The notes below the pieces were generated by a model. The model saw only the letters and a program-made list of their open reading frames with translations. It searched no databases and was not told the origin of the DNA. A stretch of DNA of 28,389 nucleotides from CAYVUM01 sp964619055 (GTDB lineage: Bacteria; Pseudomonadota; Alphaproteobacteria; Rhodospirillales; Defluviicoccaceae). The position numbers were made by a program, and so were the translations under genes. Below, piece after piece: positions 7,417-15,970 of the stretch; the stretch's first letter is position 1; each line of letters opens with the position of its first letter. Location: assembly GCA_964619055.1 (NCBI GenBank), contig CAZUDB010000048.1, positions 1 to 28,389 of the forward strand, written 5' to 3'.

Positions 7417-8621
7417 GCATCCACCCGACACCCGATCACACGGTGCCGCGCAGTGTCACCGTCCTTGGTGCCACCGGCTCCGTCGGATGCAACACGGTGA
7501 ACCTGCTGCTTGGCCAACGTGACCAGTTTCGGGTGGAGGCGCTGACCGGAAATCGCAACGCCAAGCGGCTTGCCGAACAGGCACGCCAGCTCGGGGCTCG
7601 GATTGCCGTTGTTGCCGATCCGGGTGCATATCGTGAGCTGCGCGAAGAGCTGTGGGGCAGCGGCATCGAAGCCGCGGCGGGTGCCGATGCCGTGGTCGAG
7701 GCCGCCATGCGGCCGAGCGACTTTGTCATGGCCGCCATTGTCGGCACGGCTGGTCTGGCGCCAACCTTGGCCGCTGTGCGCCGCGGCTCGATCGTCGGCT
7801 TGGCCAATAAGGAATGTCTCGTGTCTGCCGGGGCCGTCGTGATGATGGAGGTCGACCGGTGCGGCGCAACTCTGGTTCCGGTAGACTCGGAACATAGTGC
7901 CATCTACCAGGTGTTCGATTTCGAGAACCCGGCCGGCGTCCAGTCGATCATTCTGACCGCGTCCGGCGGGCCGTTTCGCACGTTCGATCGTGCCACCATG
8001 GCCGCCATGACCCCGGCGCAGGCCGTTGCCCATCCCAATTGGTCCATGGGGGCCAAAATCTCCGTCGACTCGGCGACGATGATGAACAAGGGCCTGGAAC
8101 TGATCGAGGCCTTTCACCTGTTTCCCGTCGACGAGGCGCAGATCCGCATCGTTGTTCATCCGCAATCGGTGATCCACAGCCTTGTCGAGTATGTCGACGG
8201 CTCCGTTCTGGCTCAACTCGGCACGCCGGACATGCGAACCCCGATTGCCTATGCGCTGGCGTGGCCGGGGCGCCTTAGGGCGCCCGTGCGTCGCCTGTCG
8301 TTGGTCGACTGTGGCCCGTTGACGTTCGACCAGCCCGATGCCGATCGCTTCCCCGCCCTCAGGCTCGCACGCGAGGCCTTGAAAATCGGCGGTACGGCAC
8401 CGACGGTCTTGAATGCCAGCAACGAAGTGGCGGTGCAGAGTTTTCTGACCGGGCGTATTGGCTTCCTTGACATCGCCGGCATTGTCGAGGAGGCGCTTCA
8501 GCGCCTCGGCAGCAGCCCGGCCCACGACCTTGAAACGGTTTTAGACGCGGACCAAAACGCGCGCCGCCTCGCGGAGACGCTCGTCTCCGAGGTTGATGCG
8601 CCCGCTGCCGCGTCCGGCTGA
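7407..8621 (+). CDS. dxr: 1-deoxy-D-xylulose 5-phosphate reductoisomerase
   Basis: Dxr rearranges and reduces DXP to 2-C-methylerythritol 4-phosphate using NADPH, the committed step of the non-mevalonate isoprenoid pathway that feeds UppS. The sequence shows the NADPH loop VLGATGSVGCNTV, the segment GLANKECLVSAG, the metal-binding and substrate segment VPVDSEHSAIYQ, LTASGGPFR, and HPNWSMGAKISVDSATMMNK. The length of 404 is normal. The ATG overlaps the last 10 bases of cdsA, so the two are probably translationally coupled. Confidence 0.97.
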   Translation: MALGIHPTPDHTVPRSVTVLGATGSVGCNTVNLLLGQRDQFRVEALTGNRNAKRLAEQARQLGARIAVVADPGAYRELREELWGSGIEAAAGADAVVEAAMRPSDFVMAAIVGTAGLAPTLAAVRRGSIVGLANKECLVSAGAVVMMEVDRCGATLVPVDSEHSAIYQVFDFENPAGVQSIILTASGGPFRTFDRATMAAMTPAQAVAHPNWSMGAKISVDSATMMNKGLELIEAFHLFPVDEAQIRIVVHPQSVIHSLVEYVDGSVLAQLGTPDMRTPIAYALAWPGRLRAPVRRLSLVDCGPLTFDQPDADRFPALRLAREALKIGGTAPTVLNASNEVAVQSFLTGRIGFLDIAGIVEEALQRLGSSPAHDLETVLDADQNARRLAETLVSEVDAPAAASG

Positions 8622-8635
8622 AAGCTAAAGGCACG

Positions 8636-9745
8636 ATGGAAATCCTCAACACGCTCTTTGGAACGCTTATTCCGTTTGTTATTGTCTTCACCACGCTCGT
8701 ATTCGTTCACGAGTTGGGTCATTACTTGATTGCGCGATACAATCGCGTTCGGGTGGAGACCTTTTCCATCGGCTTCGGGCCAGAGCTGTTTGGTTGGAAC
8801 GACAGTCACGGCACGCGCTGGAAAGTGGCGGCCGTGCCGCTCGGCGGCTACGTGAAAATGTTCGGCGACCAGGACGACGACGACGCACCGCTCACGGCGG
8901 AAGAAGAGGCCGTTTCCTTTCACCACAAACGGTTGCGTCAGCGAACCGCCATTGTGGCGGCGGGACCGCTCGCCAATTTTCTGTTCGCGATCGTACTTTT
9001 TGCAGGACTGTTCATGGCCGTGGGCGTGCCGACGCCGCAGGCCGGAATCGGGACGATTCAATCCAACAGTGCCGCAGAGGACGCTGGTTTCGAATCCGGT
9101 GATTTGATCCTCAGCATCGATGGTGCGCCGATCGCCACGTTTGATGAGTTGCGCCGTACGGTCATGGAAAAGCCGAATGTTCCTCTGACGTTCGAAGTCC
9201 AGCGTGGCGAGAGTGTGCTTGTGCTGACGGCGACGCCAAAGGCGGTGCCCGGCGGCGATGACGGCAGCATGGGCCAGTTGGGCGTGACGCCCGATCCGGC
9301 TTACGTGGGCCATGACCGGCTCAACCCGCTGTCGGCGCTCTGGTCTGGGGTGGAGTGGACCTATTTCCTCACGACGCAGATTTTGGACGCCCTCTGGCAG
9401 ATCATCTCCGGCAGCCGCACTGCGGACGAACTGGGGGGCCCGCTTCGCATCGCGCAGTTGTCCGGTGAAATGGCGCAAGGCGGGATCGAGAGTTTGATCC
9501 GCTTTATGGCCGTTCTTTCCATCAACCTTGGCCTCATCAATCTGTTCCCGGTTCCGATGCTAGATGGTGGCCATTTGGTGTTCTACGCTGTTGAGGCCAT
9601 TCGCGGCCGCCCGCTTAACAGGCGAACGCAGGAGTATGGGTTCCGTGTTGGTCTGCTGCTCGTCATCATGTTGATGGTCTTTGCAACGTGGAATGATCTG
9701 GTCCAGCTGGAGGTCGTTGATTACGTCCGGCAGCTGGTCTCGTGA
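8636..9745 (+). CDS. rseP: RseP-type intramembrane zinc metalloprotease (site-2 protease)
   Basis: This family cleaves membrane-spanning regulators such as anti-sigma factors and clears signal-peptide remnants. The zinc site HELGH is at residues 25-29 in the first membrane helix, and the third ligand motif LDG is at 309-311 in NLFPVPMLDGGH. A single PDZ domain spans roughly residues 130-200 (SAAEDAGFESGDLILSIDG). At 369 residues it is the short single-PDZ form common in alphaproteobacteria; the E. coli enzyme has two PDZ domains and about 450 residues. A taaagg ribosome-binding site precedes the ATG. Placement directly before bamA is widely conserved and links it to envelope homeostasis. Confidence 0.95.
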   Translation: MEILNTLFGTLIPFVIVFTTLVFVHELGHYLIARYNRVRVETFSIGFGPELFGWNDSHGTRWKVAAVPLGGYVKMFGDQDDDDAPLTAEEEAVSFHHKRLRQRTAIVAAGPLANFLFAIVLFAGLFMAVGVPTPQAGIGTIQSNSAAEDAGFESGDLILSIDGAPIATFDELRRTVMEKPNVPLTFEVQRGESVLVLTATPKAVPGGDDGSMGQLGVTPDPAYVGHDRLNPLSALWSGVEWTYFLTTQILDALWQIISGSRTADELGGPLRIAQLSGEMAQGGIESLIRFMAVLSINLGLINLFPVPMLDGGHLVFYAVEAIRGRPLNRRTQEYGFRVGLLLVIMLMVFATWNDLVQLEVVDYVRQLVS

Positions 9746-9770
9746 CCGGGTGTCCGGTGAGATTTGACTG

Positions 9771-12053
9771 GTGCCAGCTTTTCGTCGTTCGACAGTTTTA
9801 TCCTTTGTCCTGGCTCTGTTGCTAAGCGCCGCGGTCGGTGCCCAGGATTTTGTTCCAGGCCTCGGTCGCATCTCGGACATTGTTATCGAGGGCACGCAAC
9901 GGGTCGATCCCTCGACCGTGCGCTCTTATCTCCTCGTTCGCGAGGGTGATTTCTTCGACCGAACACGGATCGATCGCTCCCTGAAAAGCCTGTTCGCAAC
10001 CGGGCTGTTTGCCGACGTGGCGATCGAGCAGGAGGGCAGCGCCGTTATCGTCCGCGTTGTCGAGAACCCGGTCATCAACAGGATTGCCTTTGAGGGCAAC
10101 CGCCGGATCGACGACGAGACGCTTGAGACCGAGACCACGCTGCGACCCCGCCAGATTTATACGCGCACCAAAGTCCAGAGCGATGTGCGTCGGATCTTGA
10201 CCTTGTATCGGCGCAGCGGGCGTTTTGCGGCCACGGTTGAACCAAAGGTTATCCAGTTGGCCGACAACCGCGTCGACCTGGTGTTCGAGATCAACGAGGG
10301 CGATGCCACCGAAATCGAGCGAATCCGGTTTGTCGGCAACAGTGCCTATGATGATTCCGACCTCCGTGGCGTTATCCGCACGACCGAAAGCGCTTGGTGG
10401 CGGTTCTTCACCACCGACGATGTCTATGATCCCGATCGCTTGGCCTTGGATCAGGAGCTGCTGCGGCGGTTCTATTTGTCCGAAGGCTACGCGGACTTCC
10501 GTGTCGTGTCCGCCCTTGCGGAATTGTCGCCGGATCGTGAGGACTTCTATCTGGTGTTCACGGTCGACGAGGGGGAGCGCTACCGGTTCGGCACCATCAT
10601 TCTGGAAACGACCCTGCGCGACCTGGACCCGGGACCGCTAGAGGATGAGTTGAAGTTTGAGAGCGGCGAGTGGTTCAACAACGATGAGATCGAGACGTCT
10701 ATCGATGCTTTGACCGAAGCCGTATCCAATTTGGGTTACAACTTCATTGATATTCGTCCTCGGGTGGTGCGCAACCGCGAGGCCAAAACCGTTGACATAA
10801 CCTTCGAAATCAATGAAGGGCCGCGCGTGTTCGTGGAGCGCATCGACATTGAAGGCAACGTTCGAACCAAGGACGAGGTGATCCGGCGGGAGTTCCGGCT
10901 TGTCGAAGGTGATGCCTTCAACGCCTCCAAGATCAGGCGCTCGCGCCAACGCCTCGTTAACCTGGATTACTTCAGTCAAGTCGACGTGGACGAAGTTCCT
11001 GGTAGCAGCCCGGACACGACCGTTGTCAAGGTGAATGTGGAGGAAAAGTCGACCGGCAGCATCTCATTAGGCGTCGGCTTTTCGACGACCAGTGGAGCGC
11101 TCGCCTCGGTGGATTTGCGCGAGCGCAATCTGCTCGGTAAAGGCCAGGATCTGCGGGTGCGCGGCGTGCTCGCCCAGAGAGATAGCCAGCTGAGTCTGAG
11201 CTTCACCGAACCCTTCTTTCTAGATCGCGAGCTTGCCGTCGGCTTTGACATCTTCCGACTGTCAGTGGATCGCCAAACCGAGAGTTCGTTCGACGAAACC
11301 AACCTCGGTTTTGCACTGCGCGGGGCTTACGCAATTACCGAATCTTGGAGCCAGTCGTGGCGATACTCTTTGACCTATACCGAGATCCAAGACGTGCCCG
11401 ACACCGCATCAGTGGCGATCCAGGAGGAGGAGGGGGACTTTCTGACATCTCAGATTACCAACATCACGACCTATGATGGTCGGGACAGCGTCATCAACCC
11501 GACGGAGGGCTTTTTTACGAGATTGACGAACAGTGTTGCAGGTCTCGGTGGCGATGTCCGATATTTCCGCACCGTCGCCGATGCCGGCTACTACTATTCC
11601 GTGTTCGATGGCTGGATTGCAAGCGTTAGCGGTGAAGGAGGCGTTGTTTGGGGCCTGGGCCAGGACGTCCGCCTGTTCGATCGGTTCTTTGTCGGCGGCG
11701 ATAATCTGCGCGGTTTCGAGACGGCGGGCGTCGGGCCGCGTGACCTCCGCACGGATGACTCCTTGGGCGGCGAATGGTTTTACACCGGCACCCTGCAGCT
11801 CGCGTTTCCGCTTCCCCTGCCGGACGAATTGCAGTTTCGCGGCCGCATCTTCGCCGATTTCGGCAGTGCAGGCGGGGTTGCCACGAGCGATCCTGACGTT
11901 GTCGACACGGGGACTTTGCGCGCGTCCGTGGGCCTTGGCGTTACATGGAATTCGCCGTTCGGGCCGATCGGCGTCGACTACGGCATCCCGGTGCTCAAGG
12001 AGTCTTTCGACAAGACACAGAGCTTCCGATTTAACTTGGGGGCGCGGTTTTGA
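9771..12053 (+). CDS. bamA: Outer-membrane protein assembly factor BamA
   Basis: BamA is the Omp85 insertase that folds beta-barrel proteins into the outer membrane. A signal peptide covers residues 1-24 (two arginines, a hydrophobic core, cleavage after AVGA). A series of POTRA domains follows to about residue 420, with repeated signatures such as INRIAFEGNRRIDDETL, IERIRFVGNSAYDDSDL and VERIDIEGNVRTKDEV. The rest is the surface-antigen barrel. The conserved loop-6 motif appears as GGDNLRGFE near residue 642, and the protein ends in phenylalanine (FNLGARF). The length of 760 is typical. The start is GTG 9771 with only a weak ggtgag upstream. Confidence 0.97.
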   Translation: MPAFRRSTVLSFVLALLLSAAVGAQDFVPGLGRISDIVIEGTQRVDPSTVRSYLLVREGDFFDRTRIDRSLKSLFATGLFADVAIEQEGSAVIVRVVENPVINRIAFEGNRRIDDETLETETTLRPRQIYTRTKVQSDVRRILTLYRRSGRFAATVEPKVIQLADNRVDLVFEINEGDATEIERIRFVGNSAYDDSDLRGVIRTTESAWWRFFTTDDVYDPDRLALDQELLRRFYLSEGYADFRVVSALAELSPDREDFYLVFTVDEGERYRFGTIILETTLRDLDPGPLEDELKFESGEWFNNDEIETSIDALTEAVSNLGYNFIDIRPRVVRNREAKTVDITFEINEGPRVFVERIDIEGNVRTKDEVIRREFRLVEGDAFNASKIRRSRQRLVNLDYFSQVDVDEVPGSSPDTTVVKVNVEEKSTGSISLGVGFSTTSGALASVDLRERNLLGKGQDLRVRGVLAQRDSQLSLSFTEPFFLDRELAVGFDIFRLSVDRQTESSFDETNLGFALRGAYAITESWSQSWRYSLTYTEIQDVPDTASVAIQEEEGDFLTSQITNITTYDGRDSVINPTEGFFTRLTNSVAGLGGDVRYFRTVADAGYYYSVFDGWIASVSGEGGVVWGLGQDVRLFDRFFVGGDNLRGFETAGVGPRDLRTDDSLGGEWFYTGTLQLAFPLPLPDELQFRGRIFADFGSAGGVATSDPDVVDTGTLRASVGLGVTWNSPFGPIGVDYGIPVLKESFDKTQSFRFNLGARF

Positions 12054-12064
12054 GCAGATGGGCG

Positions 12065-12673
12065 ATGGCGCGCACGTTAGCTTTTGCGTCTCTGCTCGCG
12101 GCAATGCCGCTACTGGTGTCCCTCACCGTCGCCGCCCAAGAACAGTTGCTGGACCAAGAGGCCGCCAGCGTCGTACCGCTGCAAATCGCCATCCTAGATG
12201 TTGACAGGGTGTTCCAGGAAGCGGCCGTGGTGACGGCTGCGCGTGATCACATTCGCAGCGCGCTTGACGCCTATCGCGCTGAGACGCAAGTGGAGGAGGA
12301 GGAGATCCGGGCCATCCAGCGTGAGCTCGAGGGGCGCCGGGAGGAGCTGTCGGAAGACGCCTACGAACAGCAGCGGCGCAAGCTCGAACGCCGCTTGCTG
12401 CGCGCCCAGGCAGTGGTCCAGGAGCGCAAGCGCAGCCTGGATCAGACACACCTGCAAGTCATGGGGCGTGTGCAGGGTGCGCTTAACCGGATCGTGGCGG
12501 ACATTGCCAATGAACGCTCGCTCGCGCTGATCCTCCGCAAGGATCTGACTGTGATTTCGGCACGATCACTGGAGATCACGGACGAGGTTCTGGTGCGGTT
12601 GAACGAGGTCCTGCCCGATTTTGAAACCGTTCAAACGCTGTCGGACAGTGATGCCGACGAGGCGCCCTACTGA
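12065..12673 (+). CDS. skp: Periplasmic OmpH/Skp-family chaperone
   Basis: Skp-family chaperones hold unfolded outer-membrane proteins in the periplasm on their way to BamA. The 202-residue product begins with a signal peptide (cleavage predicted after VAA at residue 24), then the Skp opening IAILDVDRVFQEA. A long, highly charged coiled coil follows (about residues 70-150, rich in Glu, Arg and Gln), then a short C-terminal beta part. This fits the OmpH family, slightly longer than E. coli Skp because of an acidic tail. ATG 12065 is chosen; an in-frame TTG at 12050 overlapping the bamA stop would add five residues. Its position between bamA and lpxD is the classic arrangement. Confidence 0.9.
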   Translation: MARTLAFASLLAAMPLLVSLTVAAQEQLLDQEAASVVPLQIAILDVDRVFQEAAVVTAARDHIRSALDAYRAETQVEEEEIRAIQRELEGRREELSEDAYEQQRRKLERRLLRAQAVVQERKRSLDQTHLQVMGRVQGALNRIVADIANERSLALILRKDLTVISARSLEITDEVLVRLNEVLPDFETVQTLSDSDADEAPY

Positions 12674-12828
12674 TGCATGGCTCGGGAGCCGGGCGCCCGA
12701 TCGCGCCGGCCTGCGGGCCTAGAGCGGATCAACGGCCGACCTGAGCGCCAACGAAACAACACTCCGGCAGATCGACCCGCGTGGCGACCCGCCCGCCGGC
12801 GATTTGCCCAACCAAACGGGGGTGGCTG

Positions 12829-13842
12829 ATGACAGATCCACGCTTCTTCAAACCGACAGGGCCGCATCCGCTCTCGACGTTGGCCATGGCGGCCAGCGGC
12901 AGGATTGCCGACGGCAACCCCGATGCCATGTTCGTCAACGTTGCCTCGCTCGCCGCCGCCGGCGCCACGGAGGTGACCTTCTATGACGAGCGGCGGTCGC
13001 CCGAGTTGCCCCACAGCACCTCGGCCGGTGCGTGTGTCATTCGGTCCGATCAGGCGCATCTGTTGCCGCCGGCAACCGCCCGCCTGATTGTCGACGATCC
13101 CTACCTCGGCTTCGCTTTAATCGCCCAGGTGTTCTATCCGACGCCGGCGCGTGCCGAGCCCGTCATTCATGACCGAGCCATCATTGATCCCTCGGCCCGC
13201 ATTGCAGACGGATGCCGTATCGATGCCGGCGTGGTCATCGGTGCCGACGCGGACATCGGTCAGGGCACCTGGATCGAGGCCAATGCGGTGGTCGGGGCCG
13301 GAGTTGTCATTGGCCAGCACTGCATCGTTGGGACCTTGAGCTCCTTGTCTCACGCCGTGATCGGCAACGGGGTTATCATTTATCCCGGCGCCCGGATTGG
13401 GCAGGATGGCTTCGGCTATGCCCAGGGCCCGGAGGGCCACGTCAAGCTTCCCCAGCTTGGCCGGGTGGTGATCGAGGACGGCGTCGAAGTGGGCGCCAAC
13501 AGCACCATTGATCGCGGTACGCTCGGCGATACGCTTGTGCGGGCGGGAACTAAAATTGATAACCTGGTGCAAATTGGCCATAACGTTCGTATTGGCTTAG
13601 GATGCGCGATTGCAGGGCAGGTCGGTTTGTCCGGCAGCACGATTTTGGGCGATTTTGTGATGATGGGCGGTCAGGCCGGCTCGGCCGGGCATCTCACCAT
13701 CGGCAACGGCGCCCGGGTTGCAGCGCAGGCAGGGCTGATGCGGGATGTTCCGCCGGGTGAGACGGTGGTCGGCACACCGGCGGTTCCAAGCCGACAAGGA
13801 ATGCGCCAGTTCGCAGCCGTGGCGCGGCTGGCGAAGAGATAA
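12829..13842 (+). CDS. lpxD: UDP-3-O-(3-hydroxyacyl)glucosamine N-acyltransferase
   Basis: LpxD transfers the second hydroxyacyl chain, from acyl carrier protein to the amine of the glucosamine, in lipid A synthesis. The N-terminal 100 or so residues form the uridine-binding domain. They are followed by a left-handed beta helix of hexapeptide repeats (for example VIIYPGARIGQDGFGY and VEVGANSTIDRG). The catalytic histidine is His251 in NLVQIGHNVRIG, and a C-terminal helical tail completes 337 residues. ATG 12829 has a gggggtgg ribosome-binding stretch just upstream; the longer frame from 12781 lacks family similarity before this point. The 155-base gap after skp is the largest since tsf-pyrH and could hold an internal promoter, though I see no convincing one. 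Confidence 0.96.
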   Translation: MTDPRFFKPTGPHPLSTLAMAASGRIADGNPDAMFVNVASLAAAGATEVTFYDERRSPELPHSTSAGACVIRSDQAHLLPPATARLIVDDPYLGFALIAQVFYPTPARAEPVIHDRAIIDPSARIADGCRIDAGVVIGADADIGQGTWIEANAVVGAGVVIGQHCIVGTLSSLSHAVIGNGVIIYPGARIGQDGFGYAQGPEGHVKLPQLGRVVIEDGVEVGANSTIDRGTLGDTLVRAGTKIDNLVQIGHNVRIGLGCAIAGQVGLSGSTILGDFVMMGGQAGSAGHLTIGNGARVAAQAGLMRDVPPGETVVGTPAVPSRQGMRQFAAVARLAKR

Positions 13843-13866
13843 AGGGGCTTGAGGAAGGCAAACGCC

Positions 13867-14343
13867 ATGGATTCGGAAACGGCGCCATTTCTGCCGGAGG
13901 TCATTGACGTAATTGACCTGCCGCGGATCAAACAAATGATACCGCATCGGTTTCCGATGCTGATGATCGACCGGGTGGTGGATGTCGTGCGCGATGTGCG
14001 CGCCACCGGCGTCAAAAACGTCAGCGCCAATGAGCCATACTTCCAGGGTCATTTTCCGGCCGAGGAAGTGATGCCCGGCGTTCTGATCATCGAGGCCATG
14101 GCCCAGACCGCAGCCGTCCTTGTGGTCGCGACCCTGGGACCCGACAACGAGGGGCGCCTCGTTTACTTTATGTCTGTTGATACGGCCCGGTTTCGCAAGC
14201 CCGTGGTACCCGGTGACACCCTCGAAATCGTCGTCGTCAAGCAGCGTCGCCGCGGCAATGTCTGGAAGTTTCGCGGCGAGGCCAAGGTCGATGGCGTATT
14301 GGTCGCGGAAGCGGTTTACTCGGCTATGATCCGGGACGAATAA
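13867..14343 (+). CDS. fabZ: 3-hydroxyacyl-ACP dehydratase FabZ
   Basis: FabZ dehydrates beta-hydroxyacyl-ACP in fatty-acid elongation and competes with the Lpx acyltransferases for the same hydroxyacyl-ACP pool. The hot-dog fold signature is clear: IPHRFPMLMIDRV, then GHFPAEEVMPGVLIIEAMAQ. Catalytic His62 and Glu76 are spaced exactly as His54 and Glu68 of the E. coli enzyme. The 158-residue length is normal. ATG 13867 has a gaggaag ribosome-binding site 9 bases upstream, which favours it over an upstream in-frame codon at 13849. It sits between lpxD and lpxA, as in most proteobacteria. Confidence 0.97.
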   Translation: MDSETAPFLPEVIDVIDLPRIKQMIPHRFPMLMIDRVVDVVRDVRATGVKNVSANEPYFQGHFPAEEVMPGVLIIEAMAQTAAVLVVATLGPDNEGRLVYFMSVDTARFRKPVVPGDTLEIVVVKQRRRGNVWKFRGEAKVDGVLVAEAVYSAMIRDE

Positions 14344-15144
14344 ATGCCCGAGATTCACGCGACGGCTGTGGTCGCCGACGGGGCTACCATCGGCGACGGG
14401 GCGACCATCGGCCCGTTTTGTTCCATCGGCCCCAAGGTCACGATCGGCGCTAATGTGACCTTGGTTTCCCACGTCGTCATCGATGGCATGACCACCATTG
14501 GCGCCGGCACCCGCATCTATCCATTCGCCTCCTTGGGCCTCGCCCCGCAGGATCTCAAGTATCGCGGCGAATCCTCCCGCCTGGAAATCGGTGAGGACAA
14601 TTCGATCCGCGAGCATGTCACAATGAACCCGGGCACCGAAGGGGGCGGCATGGTCACGCGCGTCGGCCATCGCTGCCTGTTCATGGCCGGCTCACACGTG
14701 GCCCACGACTGCGTCATTGGCGACAACGTCATCCTGGTCAATTGCGCCACCCTCGGTGGTCACGTCCAGGTGGATGATTGGGCCATCGTCGGCGGTCTGT
14801 CGGCGGCCCATCAGTTTATTCGCATCGGTCGCCACGCCATGATCGGCGGCATGTCCGGCGTGGAGACCGATGTCATTCCCTTCGGCCGCGTCACGGGCAA
14901 CCGCGCGCGCCTGCAAGGACTCAACATCGTCGGGCTGAAGCGGCGCAACTTCCCGAGGGAAACTGTCCACGATCTGCGCCATGCCTATCGCCTGTTGTTT
15001 GCGCCGGAGGGAACCATGGCCGAGCGGCTGACCGACGTTGAGGAGGTCTTTCGAGGCAACGACACCGTTATGGAAATCGTCAACTTCATCCGCGCCGAGT
15101 CTTCGCGCGGGATCTGTCAGCCGATGCCCACCAATGGCACCTAA
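14344..15144 (+). CDS. lpxA: UDP-N-acetylglucosamine acyltransferase
   Basis: LpxA performs the first step of lipid A synthesis, O-acylating UDP-GlcNAc from a hydroxyacyl-ACP. The first 190 or so residues are a left-handed beta helix of hexapeptide repeats (for example ATIGDGATIGPFCSIG). The catalytic histidine is His121 in SHVAHDCVIGDNV, followed by CATLGGHVQVDDWAIVGG and AAHQF. A helical C-terminal domain completes 266 residues, normal for the family. The ATG begins immediately after the fabZ stop codon with no gap, so translation is probably coupled. Confidence 0.97.
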   Translation: MPEIHATAVVADGATIGDGATIGPFCSIGPKVTIGANVTLVSHVVIDGMTTIGAGTRIYPFASLGLAPQDLKYRGESSRLEIGEDNSIREHVTMNPGTEGGGMVTRVGHRCLFMAGSHVAHDCVIGDNVILVNCATLGGHVQVDDWAIVGGLSAAHQFIRIGRHAMIGGMSGVETDVIPFGRVTGNRARLQGLNIVGLKRRNFPRETVHDLRHAYRLLFAPEGTMAERLTDVEEVFRGNDTVMEIVNFIRAESSRGICQPMPTNGT

Positions 15145-15970
15145 GCTCGGAATTCTCGCTGGCGGCGGCGAGTTGCCGTTGCAGATCATTGAGGCCTGCC
15201 GGCAAACGGGTCGGCCCCACTTCGTGCTCGCTTTCGAAGGGCAGACGCCGGAGAACACGGTGGACGGGACGGAGCACGCCTGGATTCGCATGGGCGCCGC
15301 CGGCAAGGCCATCAAGATCCTCAAAAAGGCCGGTGTGGAGGAGTTGGTGCTCGCCGGACCGGTGCGTCGGCCCTCGTTCTCGGAGCTGAAGCCGGACCTG
15401 TGGGCCGCCAAGTTCATCGCGCGCGTGGGCGTCAAGTCACTGGGCGACGACGGCCTGCTCGGCGCCATCATCGAGGAGTTGGAGCGCAAGGAGGGTTTCC
15501 GCGTTGTCGGTGCCCACGATGTGCTTCCCGCCGTGACGCCCGAGGCCGGCGTGTTGGGGAACGTGCAGCTTGATGATCAGGCCGAGGCCGACGTGGAACG
15601 GGCGCTGGAGGTGGCACGGGCCCTTTGCCGATTGGATGTGGGCCAGGCCGCCGTCGTGCAGCAGGGCATCGTTCTGGCCGTTGAGGCCATCGAAGGTACG
15701 GATGGCATGTTGAGCCGTGTGGAGGGCGTGCGACGGCCCGGTGAGGGGGGGGTGCTTGCCAAGGTGTCCGTCGGCAAGGCCGAGCGGCGTGCCGACCTTC
15801 CGGCCATTGGTGAGACGACTGTTGCCGCCGCGGCGGCGGCGGGCTTGCGCGGAATCGTGGTGGAGGCTGGCGGGGCCATTATCATCGATCGCGAGCGCAC
15901 CGTGGCGGCGGCGGACGAGGCCGGTCTGTTTCTGCTCGCTGTGGCGGCTGAGGAGTCCGCGGCCCCGTGA
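15134..15970 (+). CDS. lpxI: UDP-2,3-diacylglucosamine pyrophosphatase LpxI
   Basis: LpxI hydrolyses UDP-2,3-diacylglucosamine to lipid X and UMP; it replaces the unrelated LpxH in many alphaproteobacteria. The N-terminal KLGILAGGGELPLQIIEACR, the central LVLAGPVRRPSFSELKPDLW with LGDDGLLGAIIEELE, and the C-terminal RRADLPAIGETTV with GIVVEAGGAIIIDR match the family as I know it. The Asp of the DLPAIG segment is the likely catalytic residue. At 278 residues the length is normal. ATG 15134 overlaps lpxA by 11 bases. Its place between lpxA and lpxB supports the assignment: with it, the window encodes the pathway from UDP-GlcNAc to the lipid A disaccharide except LpxC. Confidence 0.94.
   Translation: MAPKLGILAGGGELPLQIIEACRQTGRPHFVLAFEGQTPENTVDGTEHAWIRMGAAGKAIKILKKAGVEELVLAGPVRRPSFSELKPDLWAAKFIARVGVKSLGDDGLLGAIIEELERKEGFRVVGAHDVLPAVTPEAGVLGNVQLDDQAEADVERALEVARALCRLDVGQAAVVQQGIVLAVEAIEGTDGMLSRVEGVRRPGEGGVLAKVSVGKAERRADLPAIGETTVAAAAAAGLRGIVVEAGGAIIIDRERTVAAADEAGLFLLAVAAEESAAP

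Noticed and set aside
7413..8525. A 370-codon minus-strand open frame opposite dxr
   Set aside because: It mirrors dxr codon structure, has low-complexity His/Arg/Gly composition and shows no family motif.
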